The position numbers and the translations under genes were made by a program. Shown piece by piece: positions 1 to 7,577 of a stretch of 64,000 bases of DNA (position 1 is its first letter; each line of letters opens with the position of its first letter). The stretch covers positions 2,585,501 through 2,649,500 of the forward strand of contig JADJEE010000012.1 in assembly GCA_016709225.1 (NCBI GenBank). The letters are read 5' to 3'. The notes beneath the pieces were generated by a model. It was not told where the DNA came from, did not search any database, and was given only the letters and a program-made list of their open reading frames with translations. The DNA is from Deltaproteobacteria bacterium (lineage in GTDB: Bacteria; Myxococcota_A; Polyangia; Nannocystales; Nannocystaceae).

Positions 1-406
1 TCCGTTCGTCGCGCACAATCAGCCGCGCGACGCCGTCGCCAACCCCGACGACTTCCATCCGATCCTGCGCGACCGCATCCGCGATCAGCAGCAGCGACGC
101 GCCGACGGTCAAGACCACTTCTCGGAGCCGGGTACGCATGCCGAGGTGCTGGCGCTCGACCAGGCGCTCAAGTCACGCGAGGCCGCTGGCATGCCGGTGA
201 CCGAGGCCGACCTCGGCGACTTCGTGCAGCTGCCGATGTGGAGCCGCGAGGAGGGCGCTGGGCCGCACATGCGACCGGGCGCGGAGGCACCGTGTTGCGG
301 TCACTGCAATCCGATCACCCGCGGCACGGACAACATGAGTGGCAACGCGCCCCGCATGGAGCGGGTCTCGGTCAACCCCGAGAAGTGGCGACGCGTGCCG
401 AGCTAG
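1..406 (+). CDS. YwqJ-type deaminase toxin domain, 3' end only
   Basis: The frame is open from base 2 to the stop at 404-406; the 5' part lies outside the window. The translated tail has the nucleic-acid/nucleotide deaminase signature of the YwqJ family: THAEVLALDQAL (the HAE zinc/catalytic motif), then PVTEADL, then PCCGHCNPITRG with the zinc-binding Cys pair, and a downstream SG. This fold is a known C-terminal toxin module of polymorphic toxins, so the missing N-terminus is probably a delivery or Rhs-like region (inference). A GTG at 146 is an internal codon, not a plausible start, because the motif begins upstream of it. The next gene starts 10 bases later and is the candidate immunity gene. 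The substrate cannot be told from the sequence. Confidence 0.75.
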   Translation, partial: PFVAHNQPRDAVANPDDFHPILRDRIRDQQQRRADGQDHFSEPGTHAEVLALDQALKSREAAGMPVTEADLGDFVQLPMWSREEGAGPHMRPGAEAPCCGHCNPITRGTDNMSGNAPRMERVSVNPEKWRRVPS

Positions 407-416
407 AAGGCTTGTG

Positions 417-1046
417 ATGGCGCTTTCCCAACGAGCGAGAGACTGGCTGGCGACGCTCAGCCGCGAGACCCCGATGCCGACCGCCGAGGTCGAGCGACGC
501 ATCATCGATGCCGGCGGCACACCGCACCCGGTGTGGCTCGCGTTCCAGGACGAGTACGGTGGCTACTTCGAGGAGGTCGGACCCGGCGACTTCGCGATCT
601 GGGGGCTGGCGCGCGCGGCTACGGCCGAGCCGCCGCCGAGCTGGCGCGAACCAAACCAGGTCACGCTGGTCGCGGCGACCAAGTGGCTGCCCGAGGCGAT
701 CGTCTGCGCCGAGGTGCATCCGGTGCACGACTATCACCTGTACGCCGACGGCCGCTTCGCCGGTATCGGCGGCACGGTCGACTCGTTCGCGATGAAGCTC
801 GAGCGCGAGGGCCTCATGCGCGAGTTCTACGGCCGTGGCAAGGTGGAGCGGACCCTCATCACGCGCGAGTCGGGAAAGCCCGAGCACCAGCAGCTGCTCG
901 CCGCGATGCAGTACGCACTGGTACCCGAGGCTTCGAACGCGCGGCGGCAGTTCTTCCTCGAGCCGCGGCGCCTGCTCGACCATTGCCCGCACCTGACGCA
1001 GCTCGTGCTGTACGAGGTCGATCCCACCGCAGGGCCACCGGTCTGA
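417..1046 (+). CDS. Candidate immunity protein for the upstream deaminase toxin
   Basis: A 209-residue soluble protein with no signal peptide or membrane segment. I do not recognise a characterised family with certainty. The stretch HPVWLAFQDEYGGYFEE resembles the Trp/Tyr-rich start of SMI1/SUKH-like immunity proteins. ATG 417 is chosen because AGAAGG lies about seven bases before it and it follows the toxin stop by 10 bases; GTG 414 is a possible alternative. The toxin-then-small-acidic-protein order is the classical toxin/immunity arrangement. The role rests on position only. Confidence 0.6.
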   Translation: MALSQRARDWLATLSRETPMPTAEVERRIIDAGGTPHPVWLAFQDEYGGYFEEVGPGDFAIWGLARAATAEPPPSWREPNQVTLVAATKWLPEAIVCAEVHPVHDYHLYADGRFAGIGGTVDSFAMKLEREGLMREFYGRGKVERTLITRESGKPEHQQLLAAMQYALVPEASNARRQFFLEPRRLLDHCPHLTQLVLYEVDPTAGPPV

Positions 1047-1153
1047 CGGCGCGAGCGGGGGGCGCCCCGCCGTTTCGGTGCGCCGCGGGCAACGGATTGT
1101 CGCTGCCGGTGGGCCTGGCGTCCGGCACCGACCTCGCGCAGGATGCGGCCCAC

Positions 1154-1855
1154 ATGAAGTCGTCGTTCATCGCGCTCACCCTGTTTGCGTCGCTCGGCCT
1201 CTCGGCCTGCAAGAGCGAGCTCGACAACAAGCCCAAGGCGGAGGTCAAGGAGGCGAAGAAGGACGCGAAGCCAGACGCGAAACCAGACGCGAAACCAGAC
1301 GCGAAGGGCGACGCGAAGGGCGAAGACCCGGACGCGAAGGCGCTCGCGCACGCGTCGACCATTGCGAAGCTCGACAAGGCCGCCAGCAAGGTCCGCTTCG
1401 TCGGCGCGAAGGTGACCGATGACCACGAAGGCACGTTCGCCGACTTCGACGGTGCGCTCACGCTCGCCGACGACGGCAAGCCCAGCAAGCTCGAGCTCAC
1501 CGTCAAGGTCGGCTCACTGCAGACCGAGCCGCCCGACCTCCACAAGCACCTGCTGAGCGCGGACTTCTTCGACGCCGAGAAGTTCCCCGAGAGCACCTTC
1601 GTGTCGTCGTCGATCAAGGAGGCTGCGGGCGAAGCTGGCAGCACCCACGAGATCACCGGCGACCTCACGCTGCACGGCAAGACCAACACCATCACCTTCC
1701 CCGCCAAGGTCGAGATCACCGATGCGTCGGCGACCGGCAACGCGGAGTTCAAGATCGATCGCAAGCTGTGGGGCATCGAGTACCCCGGCATGAAGGACGA
1801 CCTGATCAAGGACGAGGTGTTGCTCTCGCTGCAGCTGAGCTTCCCCCGCAAGTGA
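1154..1855 (+). CDS. YceI-like domain lipoprotein
   Basis: 233 residues. The N-terminus is a lipoprotein signal with lipobox LSAC (Cys19), followed by a Lys/Asp/Ala-rich linker made of a near-exact four-residue repeat (KPDA/KGDA). The C-terminal ~160 residues look like the YceI lipocalin-like beta-barrel: VRFVGAKV near its start, LHKHLLSADFFDAEKFPESTF in the middle, then an EITGDLTLHGKTN strand pair. YceI proteins bind isoprenoid-type lipids in the periplasm; the ligand here is unknown. The ATG at 1154 begins the signal peptide, and the longer open frame upstream overlaps the immunity gene and is ignored. The gene converges on the persulfide dioxygenase with a hairpin between the two stops. 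Confidence 0.8.
   Translation: MKSSFIALTLFASLGLSACKSELDNKPKAEVKEAKKDAKPDAKPDAKPDAKGDAKGEDPDAKALAHASTIAKLDKAASKVRFVGAKVTDDHEGTFADFDGALTLADDGKPSKLELTVKVGSLQTEPPDLHKHLLSADFFDAEKFPESTFVSSSIKEAAGEAGSTHEITGDLTLHGKTNTITFPAKVEITDASATGNAEFKIDRKLWGIEYPGMKDDLIKDEVLLSLQLSFPRK
1262..1321 (+). repeat. 12-bp tandem repeat in the YceI lipoprotein linker
   Basis: Five head-to-tail copies of a 12-bp unit, gacgcgaaacca or the variant gacgcgaagggc, encode the DAKP/DAKG linker of the lipoprotein. The copies keep the reading frame. Such units commonly vary in copy number by slippage. Confidence 0.85.
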
Positions 1856-1869
1856 TCGCGACGGCCGAG

Positions 1870-1898
1870 CGCGCGCCGGGTTCGAACCCGGTCGCGCG
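1870..1898. terminator. Hairpin between convergent genes
   Basis: A perfect inverted repeat, CCGGG / TTCGAA / CCCGG, is extended by CGCGCG on each side with one unpaired T. It lies between the stops of the YceI lipoprotein and the persulfide dioxygenase. There is no T-tract on either side, so intrinsic termination is not assured. It probably serves as a bidirectional terminator or 3' RNA stabiliser. Confidence 0.45.
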
Positions 1899-1913
1899 TG
1901 ACGGCAGTCCGAT

Positions 1914-2804
<891 letters not shown>

Positions 2805-2838
2805 GGCGGAACTCCTGTCGAGGACGAGGGGACACCAG

Positions 2839-2854
2839 AGCAACCGCCGTGCCA
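2839..2854 (-). promoter_or_regulatory. Sigma-54 promoter of the persulfide dioxygenase
   Basis: On the minus strand the sequence reads TGGCACG-N4-TTGCT, an exact match to the -24/-12 consensus with the required 10 bases between GG and GC. It predicts transcription starting near 2829, about 25 nt before the start codon. An activator gene lies next door at 3793. Confidence 0.75.
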
Positions 2855-2955
2855 CGACCCCGCGCTGAAACATCCCATCGATCGACTGGGGCCGTGACGG
2901 CGCACACGGCCGGGGAATCGCGGCTGTTGCACGTTTCGTTGCGTCGGCGTTGCCC

Positions 2956-2970
2956 CGTGTTTCAAGGGCG
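2956..2970 (+). promoter_or_regulatory. Putative activator site (first copy of shared motif)
   Basis: CGTGTTTCAAGGGCG occurs here and, with one mismatch, at 6753-6767 upstream of the rhodanese gene. In both places it ends about 45 bp before a -24 element. An additional TGAAACA half-site is at 2866-2872, on the dioxygenase side. These are probable upstream activator sites for the sigma-54 activator encoded at 3793 (inference from position and conservation). Confidence 0.45.
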
Positions 2971-2982
2971 CTTCAGGGGCGC
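2961..2982 (+). repeat. Two-copy direct repeat in the divergent promoter
   Basis: TTCAAGGGCGC is followed directly by TTCAGGGGCGC (10 of 11 bases identical). The repeat overlaps the proposed activator site and could be a tandem binding site. Confidence 0.5.
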
Positions 2983-3014
2983 TGCGGGGCACCGCCGCGG
3001 CAGCGATCCCGGCT

Positions 3015-3030
3015 TGGCACGCACGATGCT
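3015..3030 (+). promoter_or_regulatory. Possible sigma-54 promoter of the TauE/SafE gene
   Basis: TGGCACG-N4-ATGCT matches the -24/-12 consensus except for the first base of the -12 element, with correct GG-N10-GC spacing. It overlaps the proposed start codon at 3026, so if it is used, the start would have to be the ATG at 3044 and the leader would be only a few bases. A weaker alternative with correct spacing is at 2987-3002 (GGGCACC-N4-CGGCA). Confidence 0.35.
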
Positions 3031-3796
3031 CTACCGCCGTCGCATGTTGGTGCTCGGCCTCGTGCTCGCGGTTGCGATCGGTATCGCCCTGGGCCTGTTG
3101 GGGGGTGGCGGCTCGATCCTCACCGTGCCGATCCTGCGCTACGTCATGGACATCGAGGCCCATGCGGCGATCGCCGGCTCGCTGTTCGTGGTGGCGGTGA
3201 CCAGCGCGTTCGCCCTCATCGGTCACGCCCGTGCCGGGCGCGTGCGCTGGCGAACCGGCCTGTTGTTCGGCGCCGCCGGCATGGTCGGCGCGTACGAGGC
3301 CGGCAAGGTCGCGCACTACATCCCGGCGCCGGTGCTGCTGCTGGGCTTTGCGCTGATGATGGTCGCGACCGCGGTGGCGATGCTCCGTGGGCGCAAGCAG
3401 GTGAGCGCTGCGGTTGGTCGCGACCTACCGGTGGTGAAGGTGCTGCTCGAGGGCCTCGTGGTCGGCGCGGTGACAGGCCTGGTGGGGGCCGGTGGCGGAT
3501 TCCTCGTGGTGCCCGCGCTGGCGGTGCTCGGCGGCCTACCGATGCCGGTCGCGATCGGCACTTCGCTGCTCGTGATCGCGATGAAGTCGAGCGCGGGCCT
3601 CTACGGCTACATGGCCACCACGGCGATCCCGTGGACGCCCGTGTTGTTGGTGACCGCAGCAGCGCTGGTCGGCAGTGTGCTCGGGGTCCGCATTGCCGGG
3701 CGCATCGAGGAGAGGCGCCTGCGCGCCGGGTTCGGGTGGTTCGTGCTCGTCATGGCCGTGTTCGTGCTGTGGCAGGAACTGCCCAAGGTGCTGTGA
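3026..3796 (+). CDS. TauE/SafE (TSUP) family sulfite/organosulfonate exporter
   Basis: About 256 residues, almost wholly hydrophobic, with about eight membrane segments. The two half-repeats typical of TSUP transporters are visible: GLLGGGGSILTVPIL near the N-terminus and GLVGAGGGFLVVPAL in the second half. Family members export sulfite, sulfonates or related anions across the inner membrane. It is divergent from a persulfide dioxygenase, whose product is sulfite, and is translationally coupled to the next gene (its TGA overlaps a GTG start). ATG 3026 is used; ATG 3044 is an alternative that would start exactly at the first membrane segment. Confidence 0.85.
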   Translation: MLYRRRMLVLGLVLAVAIGIALGLLGGGGSILTVPILRYVMDIEAHAAIAGSLFVVAVTSAFALIGHARAGRVRWRTGLLFGAAGMVGAYEAGKVAHYIPAPVLLLGFALMMVATAVAMLRGRKQVSAAVGRDLPVVKVLLEGLVVGAVTGLVGAGGGFLVVPALAVLGGLPMPVAIGTSLLVIAMKSSAGLYGYMATTAIPWTPVLLVTAAALVGSVLGVRIAGRIEERRLRAGFGWFVLVMAVFVLWQELPKVL

Positions 3797-5166
3797 TCGA
3801 GACTCCGGCGAAGGTGGTAGAACCGAGCGCAGTGGCGCCACGCAAGCCCCGTGAGGTCGATCTCGAGGCGTTGCTCGACGCCGCGCTGGCAACCGCGGCC
3901 GGGCCCGCGATCGTACTCGACGCGAGCCTGCGCGTGCGCATGGCGACTGCGTCCGCGGCGACGCTGCTGGGCACCGAGATCCCCCGTGGCATCGCGGCGC
4001 CGGCGTTGTTGTGCGGCGACAAGCCCGAGCGTCCGGTGGCCGAGGCGCTCGCCGCCGGCCGACCGGTGCATGCCCTGGTGCCGCGCATCGGCGGCAGCGA
4101 CGAGGCACTCGTCCGCATCCGCTCGGTGCCGCTCGGCGACGGGCGTCCGATCGGTTGGCTGCTGATGCTGCAGGACGCGGGCGAGATCGGTGGCGATCGA
4201 GCGGTCGAGTTCCACGGCATGTGGACCCGCGATGCCGCGATGAAGCAGATGTTCCGGGTGATCGAGCGCGTCGCCGCGAGCGACACCACCGTGCTCGTGC
4301 GCGGCGAGACCGGTACCGGCAAGGAGCTGGTCGCGAAGGCGATCCACGCGATGTCCGAGCGCGCGCGCGGCCCACTGCGCGCGATCAACTGCGCCGCGCT
4401 GCCGGCCAACCTGCTCGAGAGCGAGCTGTTCGGCCACGCCAAGGGTGCGTTCACCGGAGCGCTCCGCGACACGCCGGGGCACGTCGTGCTCGCCGATGGC
4501 GGCACGCTGTTCCTCGACGAGGTCGCCGAGCTGCCGCTCGAGCTGCAGGCCAAGCTGCTGCGCATGCTCGAGACCCACACGGTGATCCCGGTCGGCGCAC
4601 GCGAACCGATCTCGGTCGACGTGCGCGTCATCTCGGCGACCCACCGCGCGCTGCGCAAGGAGGTCGAGGCCGGGCGCTTCCGGGCCGACCTCATGTACCG
4701 CCTGCGCGTGATCCCGGTGTTCCTGCCGCCGCTGCGCGAGCGTCGGGGCGACGTCGAGCTGCTCGTGCAGCGCTTGGTCGACGAGGGCAATCGTCGCGGC
4801 CGCCGACGCATCGATCGCATCGCGCCCGCGGCCATGGCCGCGCTCGAGCACTACGACTGGCCCGGCAACGTCCGCGAGCTCCGCAACGTGATGGAGTATG
4901 TGTTCGCGATCGGTGACGGCACCGAGCTGGTGCCGAGCGATCTTCCCCCCGAGCTGCTCGAGCCCGAGCGTGGCGAGCTCGCGACGGTGGTCGCATCGCC
5001 GGTGGTGCGGCCGCAGGGCGCTGCGCCCGAGCTCACGCCGGAGGCGCGCCGCATCAACGCCGCGCTGAGTCGCACCGGGGGCAATCGCGAGCAAGCCGCG
5101 AAGCTGTTGGGGCTCTCCCGCGTGACGCTGTGGCGCCGCATCAAGGCCCTCGGGCTCGAGTCGTAG
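3793..5166 (+). CDS. Sigma-54-dependent transcriptional activator (Fis family)
   Basis: 457 residues starting at a GTG whose bases overlap the preceding stop (GTGA). Residues ~22-135 look like a PAS-type sensory region with one notable Cys (C74, ALLCGD). The central AAA+ domain has Walker A GETGTGKE (171-178), the sigma-54 contact loop GAFTGA (218-223) and Walker B GGTLFLDE (236-243). The C-terminus has a Fis-type helix-turn-helix (NREQAAKLLGLSRVTLWRR). Sulfane-sulfur-sensing sigma-54 activators such as FisR are known to switch on persulfide dioxygenase genes; that this protein does the same is inferred from its position and from the sigma-54 promoters around it. It has a different N-terminal region from FisR as far as I can judge. 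Confidence 0.9.
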   Translation: MIETPAKVVEPSAVAPRKPREVDLEALLDAALATAAGPAIVLDASLRVRMATASAATLLGTEIPRGIAAPALLCGDKPERPVAEALAAGRPVHALVPRIGGSDEALVRIRSVPLGDGRPIGWLLMLQDAGEIGGDRAVEFHGMWTRDAAMKQMFRVIERVAASDTTVLVRGETGTGKELVAKAIHAMSERARGPLRAINCAALPANLLESELFGHAKGAFTGALRDTPGHVVLADGGTLFLDEVAELPLELQAKLLRMLETHTVIPVGAREPISVDVRVISATHRALRKEVEAGRFRADLMYRLRVIPVFLPPLRERRGDVELLVQRLVDEGNRRGRRRIDRIAPAAMAALEHYDWPGNVRELRNVMEYVFAIGDGTELVPSDLPPELLEPERGELATVVASPVVRPQGAAPELTPEARRINAALSRTGGNREQAAKLLGLSRVTLWRRIKALGLES

Positions 5167-5177
5167 CCGGTTGGGGT

Positions 5178-5194
5178 GAGCGTGCTGAACGCTC
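5178..5194 (+). terminator. Small hairpin after the sigma-54 activator gene
   Basis: GAGCGT, five-base loop, ACGCTC. It lies just after the activator stop codon. There is no T-tract; it is a weak terminator candidate. Confidence 0.3.
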
Positions 5195-5236
5195 GGGTGC
5201 CACGGCCCCCACGCTGACGCTCGCTGACGCGCAGAT

Positions 5237-5254
5237 CCACGCGCTTGCGCGTGG
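5237..5254. repeat. Perfect 8-bp inverted repeat upstream of a lipoprotein gene
   Basis: CCACGCGC-tt-GCGCGTGG. The right arm runs into a possible sigma-54 -24 element at 5252. It could be an operator or a terminator stem. Confidence 0.4.
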
Positions 5255-5267
5255 CACCACCGCTGCA
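5252..5267 (+). promoter_or_regulatory. Weak sigma-54 promoter match before the Kelch-like lipoprotein
   Basis: TGGCACC-N4-CTGCA has the right GG-N10-GC spacing, with two departures from consensus. It would place the start of transcription near 5278, about 35 nt before ATG 5312. The CGTGTTTCAA motif seen at the other two promoters is absent here. Confidence 0.3.
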
Positions 5268-5311
5268 GACTGGCCGATGGCGCGCAGCTACGCTGCGAGC
5301 CTCAGGTGACG

Positions 5312-6703
5312 ATGCGAGCCAAGACTCTCGTGGTGGTGGCCCTGGCAGCGTGGGGTCAGATGGCCTGCGGCGGTGCGGGTGGCGGCGGTACGGCGACGGA
5401 ATCGACGGGCTCGAGCACGGGAGCGACGGCGACCGGCGCCGACGATCTCGGCACCTCGTCAGCGACCGCGGGCGCAACGAGCGAAGCGACGTCGATCGGC
5501 GAATCGACATCGATGCCGGCGACCAGTGCGGACTCGTCGAGCACGGGTACCCCGCTCGATGAGCCGGTCGATGGGCTCATCGATGCCATGCCGGCCAACT
5601 CGTGGCTGTTGCTGCCGGCCAGTGCGATGGTCGACGCATGCCCCGAGCCGCTCGATCACTACCGCTGCGAGACCGTCATGTCTGCGTGGTCCGGCGCAAC
5701 CTACGATCATGGTCGCGACCGCATGTTGGTGTTCGGCGGCGGTCACTCCGACTCCTACTACAACAACATCTTCGCCTTCGATCTCGGCCCCATGACCTGG
5801 ACGCGACTGACGGAGCTCCCTGCGGGCGCCGACGGCCACACCCCGACACCGGCCATGATGGACGGTCGCGCCGAGTCCTGCGGCTACTATCCGTCCGTCG
5901 CCGCGCTCACCATCGCTCCCGAGGACATGAACGGTGACTACATCGATGCCAACCTCTGTCACCGCGCGGACATCCTCGCGCAGCTCGACACGCAGCAGCC
6001 GCGCTCGTCGCATACCTATGGCAAACCGGTGTACCTACCGACGCAGGACGCGTTCTTCTACCTCGGTGGCGGCTACTTCCCCGGCGCGCAGACGTCGAGC
6101 CCGTGGGGATTTCGCTTCGATTTCGCGACCGGCACCTGGTCGGAGTCGGCGGTGCGGCCCGGGTTCATGGGCCGTGGCATGGCCGCCATCGATGCCGCGG
6201 GCGACGCCTGGTACGCGACCGACGACGGCGGGCCATTCGTCCGCTATCGCGCCGCCGACGATGCCTGGGACACCTACGGCTCGCTCAACTACGACGTTCG
6301 TGGCGTCGGCGACATCGACCGCACTCGCAATCGTTTCTGGCTGCTGCTCGACAACGGCGATCCGACGCTGGTTCGCGGCTTCGAGCTCGACGACATCGCG
6401 CACCTGATGAGCAGCGATCCCTATGTCGACGTCGCGACCACCGGCGACGCGCCGACGCCGGGCAACCGGGTGGGCTTCGTCTACGCCGACGGCCTCGATC
6501 GGTTCGCGGCCTGGAACGGTGGCGCCGACGTGTATCTGCTCGATCCGTCGACGCAGGTGTGGACGCACCAGACTGGCGGGGGTGACCTGCCGCCGCCGCC
6601 GCTGACCAACGGCACCTACGGTCGCTGGCGCTACAGCACCACCCGCGGCGTGTTCGTGCTCGCCAACGACGTCGACAGCGGGGTCTACCTGTACAAGCCG
6701 TGA
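5312..6703 (+). CDS. Kelch/galactose-oxidase-like lipoprotein
   Basis: 463 residues. Lipoprotein signal with GQMAC (Cys19), then a ~65-residue Ser/Thr/Gly/Ala-rich spacer, then a domain that looks like a beta-propeller: repeated aromatic-Gly motifs such as MLVFGGGHSD, FFYLGGGYF and RMLV/NRFWLLLD blocks, and paired WTR/WSE/WTH positions typical of Kelch repeats. It probably sits on the outer membrane surface. The function is unknown. ATG 5312 has AGG five bases upstream; GTG 5306 is an alternative. A weak sigma-54 promoter match precedes it, so it might belong with the sulfur locus, but the shared activator motif is missing. Confidence 0.7.
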   Translation: MRAKTLVVVALAAWGQMACGGAGGGGTATESTGSSTGATATGADDLGTSSATAGATSEATSIGESTSMPATSADSSSTGTPLDEPVDGLIDAMPANSWLLLPASAMVDACPEPLDHYRCETVMSAWSGATYDHGRDRMLVFGGGHSDSYYNNIFAFDLGPMTWTRLTELPAGADGHTPTPAMMDGRAESCGYYPSVAALTIAPEDMNGDYIDANLCHRADILAQLDTQQPRSSHTYGKPVYLPTQDAFFYLGGGYFPGAQTSSPWGFRFDFATGTWSESAVRPGFMGRGMAAIDAAGDAWYATDDGGPFVRYRAADDAWDTYGSLNYDVRGVGDIDRTRNRFWLLLDNGDPTLVRGFELDDIAHLMSSDPYVDVATTGDAPTPGNRVGFVYADGLDRFAAWNGGADVYLLDPSTQVWTHQTGGGDLPPPPLTNGTYGRWRYSTTRGVFVLANDVDSGVYLYKP

Positions 6704-6752
6704 CGCGTGCAGGCGGGCGGTGAACGAGCGCCACGTTGCAGCGCTGCTTCAT

Positions 6753-6767
6753 CGTGTTTCAACGGCG
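6753..6767 (+). promoter_or_regulatory. Putative activator site (second copy of shared motif)
   Basis: CGTGTTTCAACGGCG, 14 of 15 bases identical to 2956-2970. It ends 46 bp before the -24 element of the rhodanese promoter, the same distance as at the other copy. This is the best evidence that the two promoters share one regulator. Confidence 0.45.
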
Positions 6768-6813
6768 TGCGCGCACCGGTGCCGGCGGCCCGCTTCGCCG
6801 GCGAAACGCGACT

Positions 6814-6829
6814 CGGCACGGCTGCTGCA
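6814..6829 (+). promoter_or_regulatory. Sigma-54 promoter of the rhodanese gene
   Basis: CGGCACG-N4-CTGCA has the GG-N10-GC geometry and two departures from consensus (the first T of each element). The predicted start of transcription is near 6840, giving a leader of about 48 nt. Confidence 0.5.
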
Positions 6830-6887
6830 CTGAGGGTCCCACGCGAGGGGCAGCACACGGCTTTCCCCCTCGGGAGCGAATCACGTC

Positions 6888-7226
6888 ATGTCACTGTCCA
6901 CCCAAGGTGCAACGCAGCGCGACCATCTTCATCCCCACGAGCTCGAGCCCTGGCTCTCGCGCGCGCGGGTGATCGACGTGCGCGAGCCGTCCGAGTGGTC
7001 CGGCGATCTCGGCCACCTGCCCGAGGCCGAGCTGGTGCCGCTGGCGTCGCTGGCCCACGCCGCGCGGGCGTGGGATCGCAGCGAGACGCTGATCATGGTC
7101 TGTCGCTCGGGCGGTCGCTCGGGGGCGGCCCAGCGTCAGCTGCGATCGATGGGCTTCACGGCGGTCATCAACCTGCTGGGGGGCATGCTCGCGGTGAACG
7201 ACGCGGGCCTGCGGGTGCAGCGGTAG
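6888..7226 (+). CDS. Single-domain rhodanese (sulfurtransferase)
   Basis: 112 residues, one rhodanese domain with VIDVREPSEW near the start and the active-site loop CRSGGRS (Cys72). Rhodaneses move sulfane sulfur between carriers, for example thiosulfate and glutathione persulfide, so it would feed or drain the persulfide dioxygenase encoded at 1914-2804. No signal peptide, so cytoplasmic. GGGAG lies ~11 bases before the ATG. It has its own sigma-54 promoter match and activator-like motif. Confidence 0.88.
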   Translation: MSLSTQGATQRDHLHPHELEPWLSRARVIDVREPSEWSGDLGHLPEAELVPLASLAHAARAWDRSETLIMVCRSGGRSGAAQRQLRSMGFTAVINLLGGMLAVNDAGLRVQR

Positions 7227-7312
7227 ACGGGCGCGCGAGCGCCCAGCCGCTCCAGACCGGGGTCGCGAGTGATCAACCCCGGTCACGCGACAGTCTTCCG
7301 GGTCGCGTGCCC

Positions 7313-7558
7313 ATGACCTCGCCCGAACCCATCCTCTGGTCGACGCCGAAGTTCCTCGCCATCGCACTCGTGGTCGAGTTCGTCGCGGTGTTCGTGACCA
7401 ACGGCCTCTTCAACATGGTGCTGGGCTGGAACGTGCCGTCGTACGCGCTCGGGGTGGTGCCCTCGCTGTTGTTGGTGGCTCTGTTGCCCCGATGGCGCGT
7501 CTTCCACGACCGCCTCGCGCGGCGAGGCGGCGGGTCGAACGACCGAGCGCCGCGGTGA
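7313..7558 (+). CDS. Small two-helix membrane protein
   Basis: 81 residues with two hydrophobic segments (about residues 14-36 and 42-60) and a basic, hydrophilic tail. I do not recognise it. It lies 86 bases after the rhodanese on the same strand and may be cotranscribed with it. The ATG at 7313 is the first that gives a sensible N-terminus. It converges on the next gene with 19 bases between stops. Confidence 0.5.
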   Translation: MTSPEPILWSTPKFLAIALVVEFVAVFVTNGLFNMVLGWNVPSYALGVVPSLLLVALLPRWRVFHDRLARRGGGSNDRAPR

Positions 7559-7577
7559 CGATCGCCGCCGCCGGGCG

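Noticed and set aside
1870..1898. T-arm-like GGTTCGAACC, possible tRNA
   Set aside because: It has a T-loop look, but the YceI gene ends at 1855, so there is no room for acceptor, D and anticodon arms. It is a plain inverted repeat.
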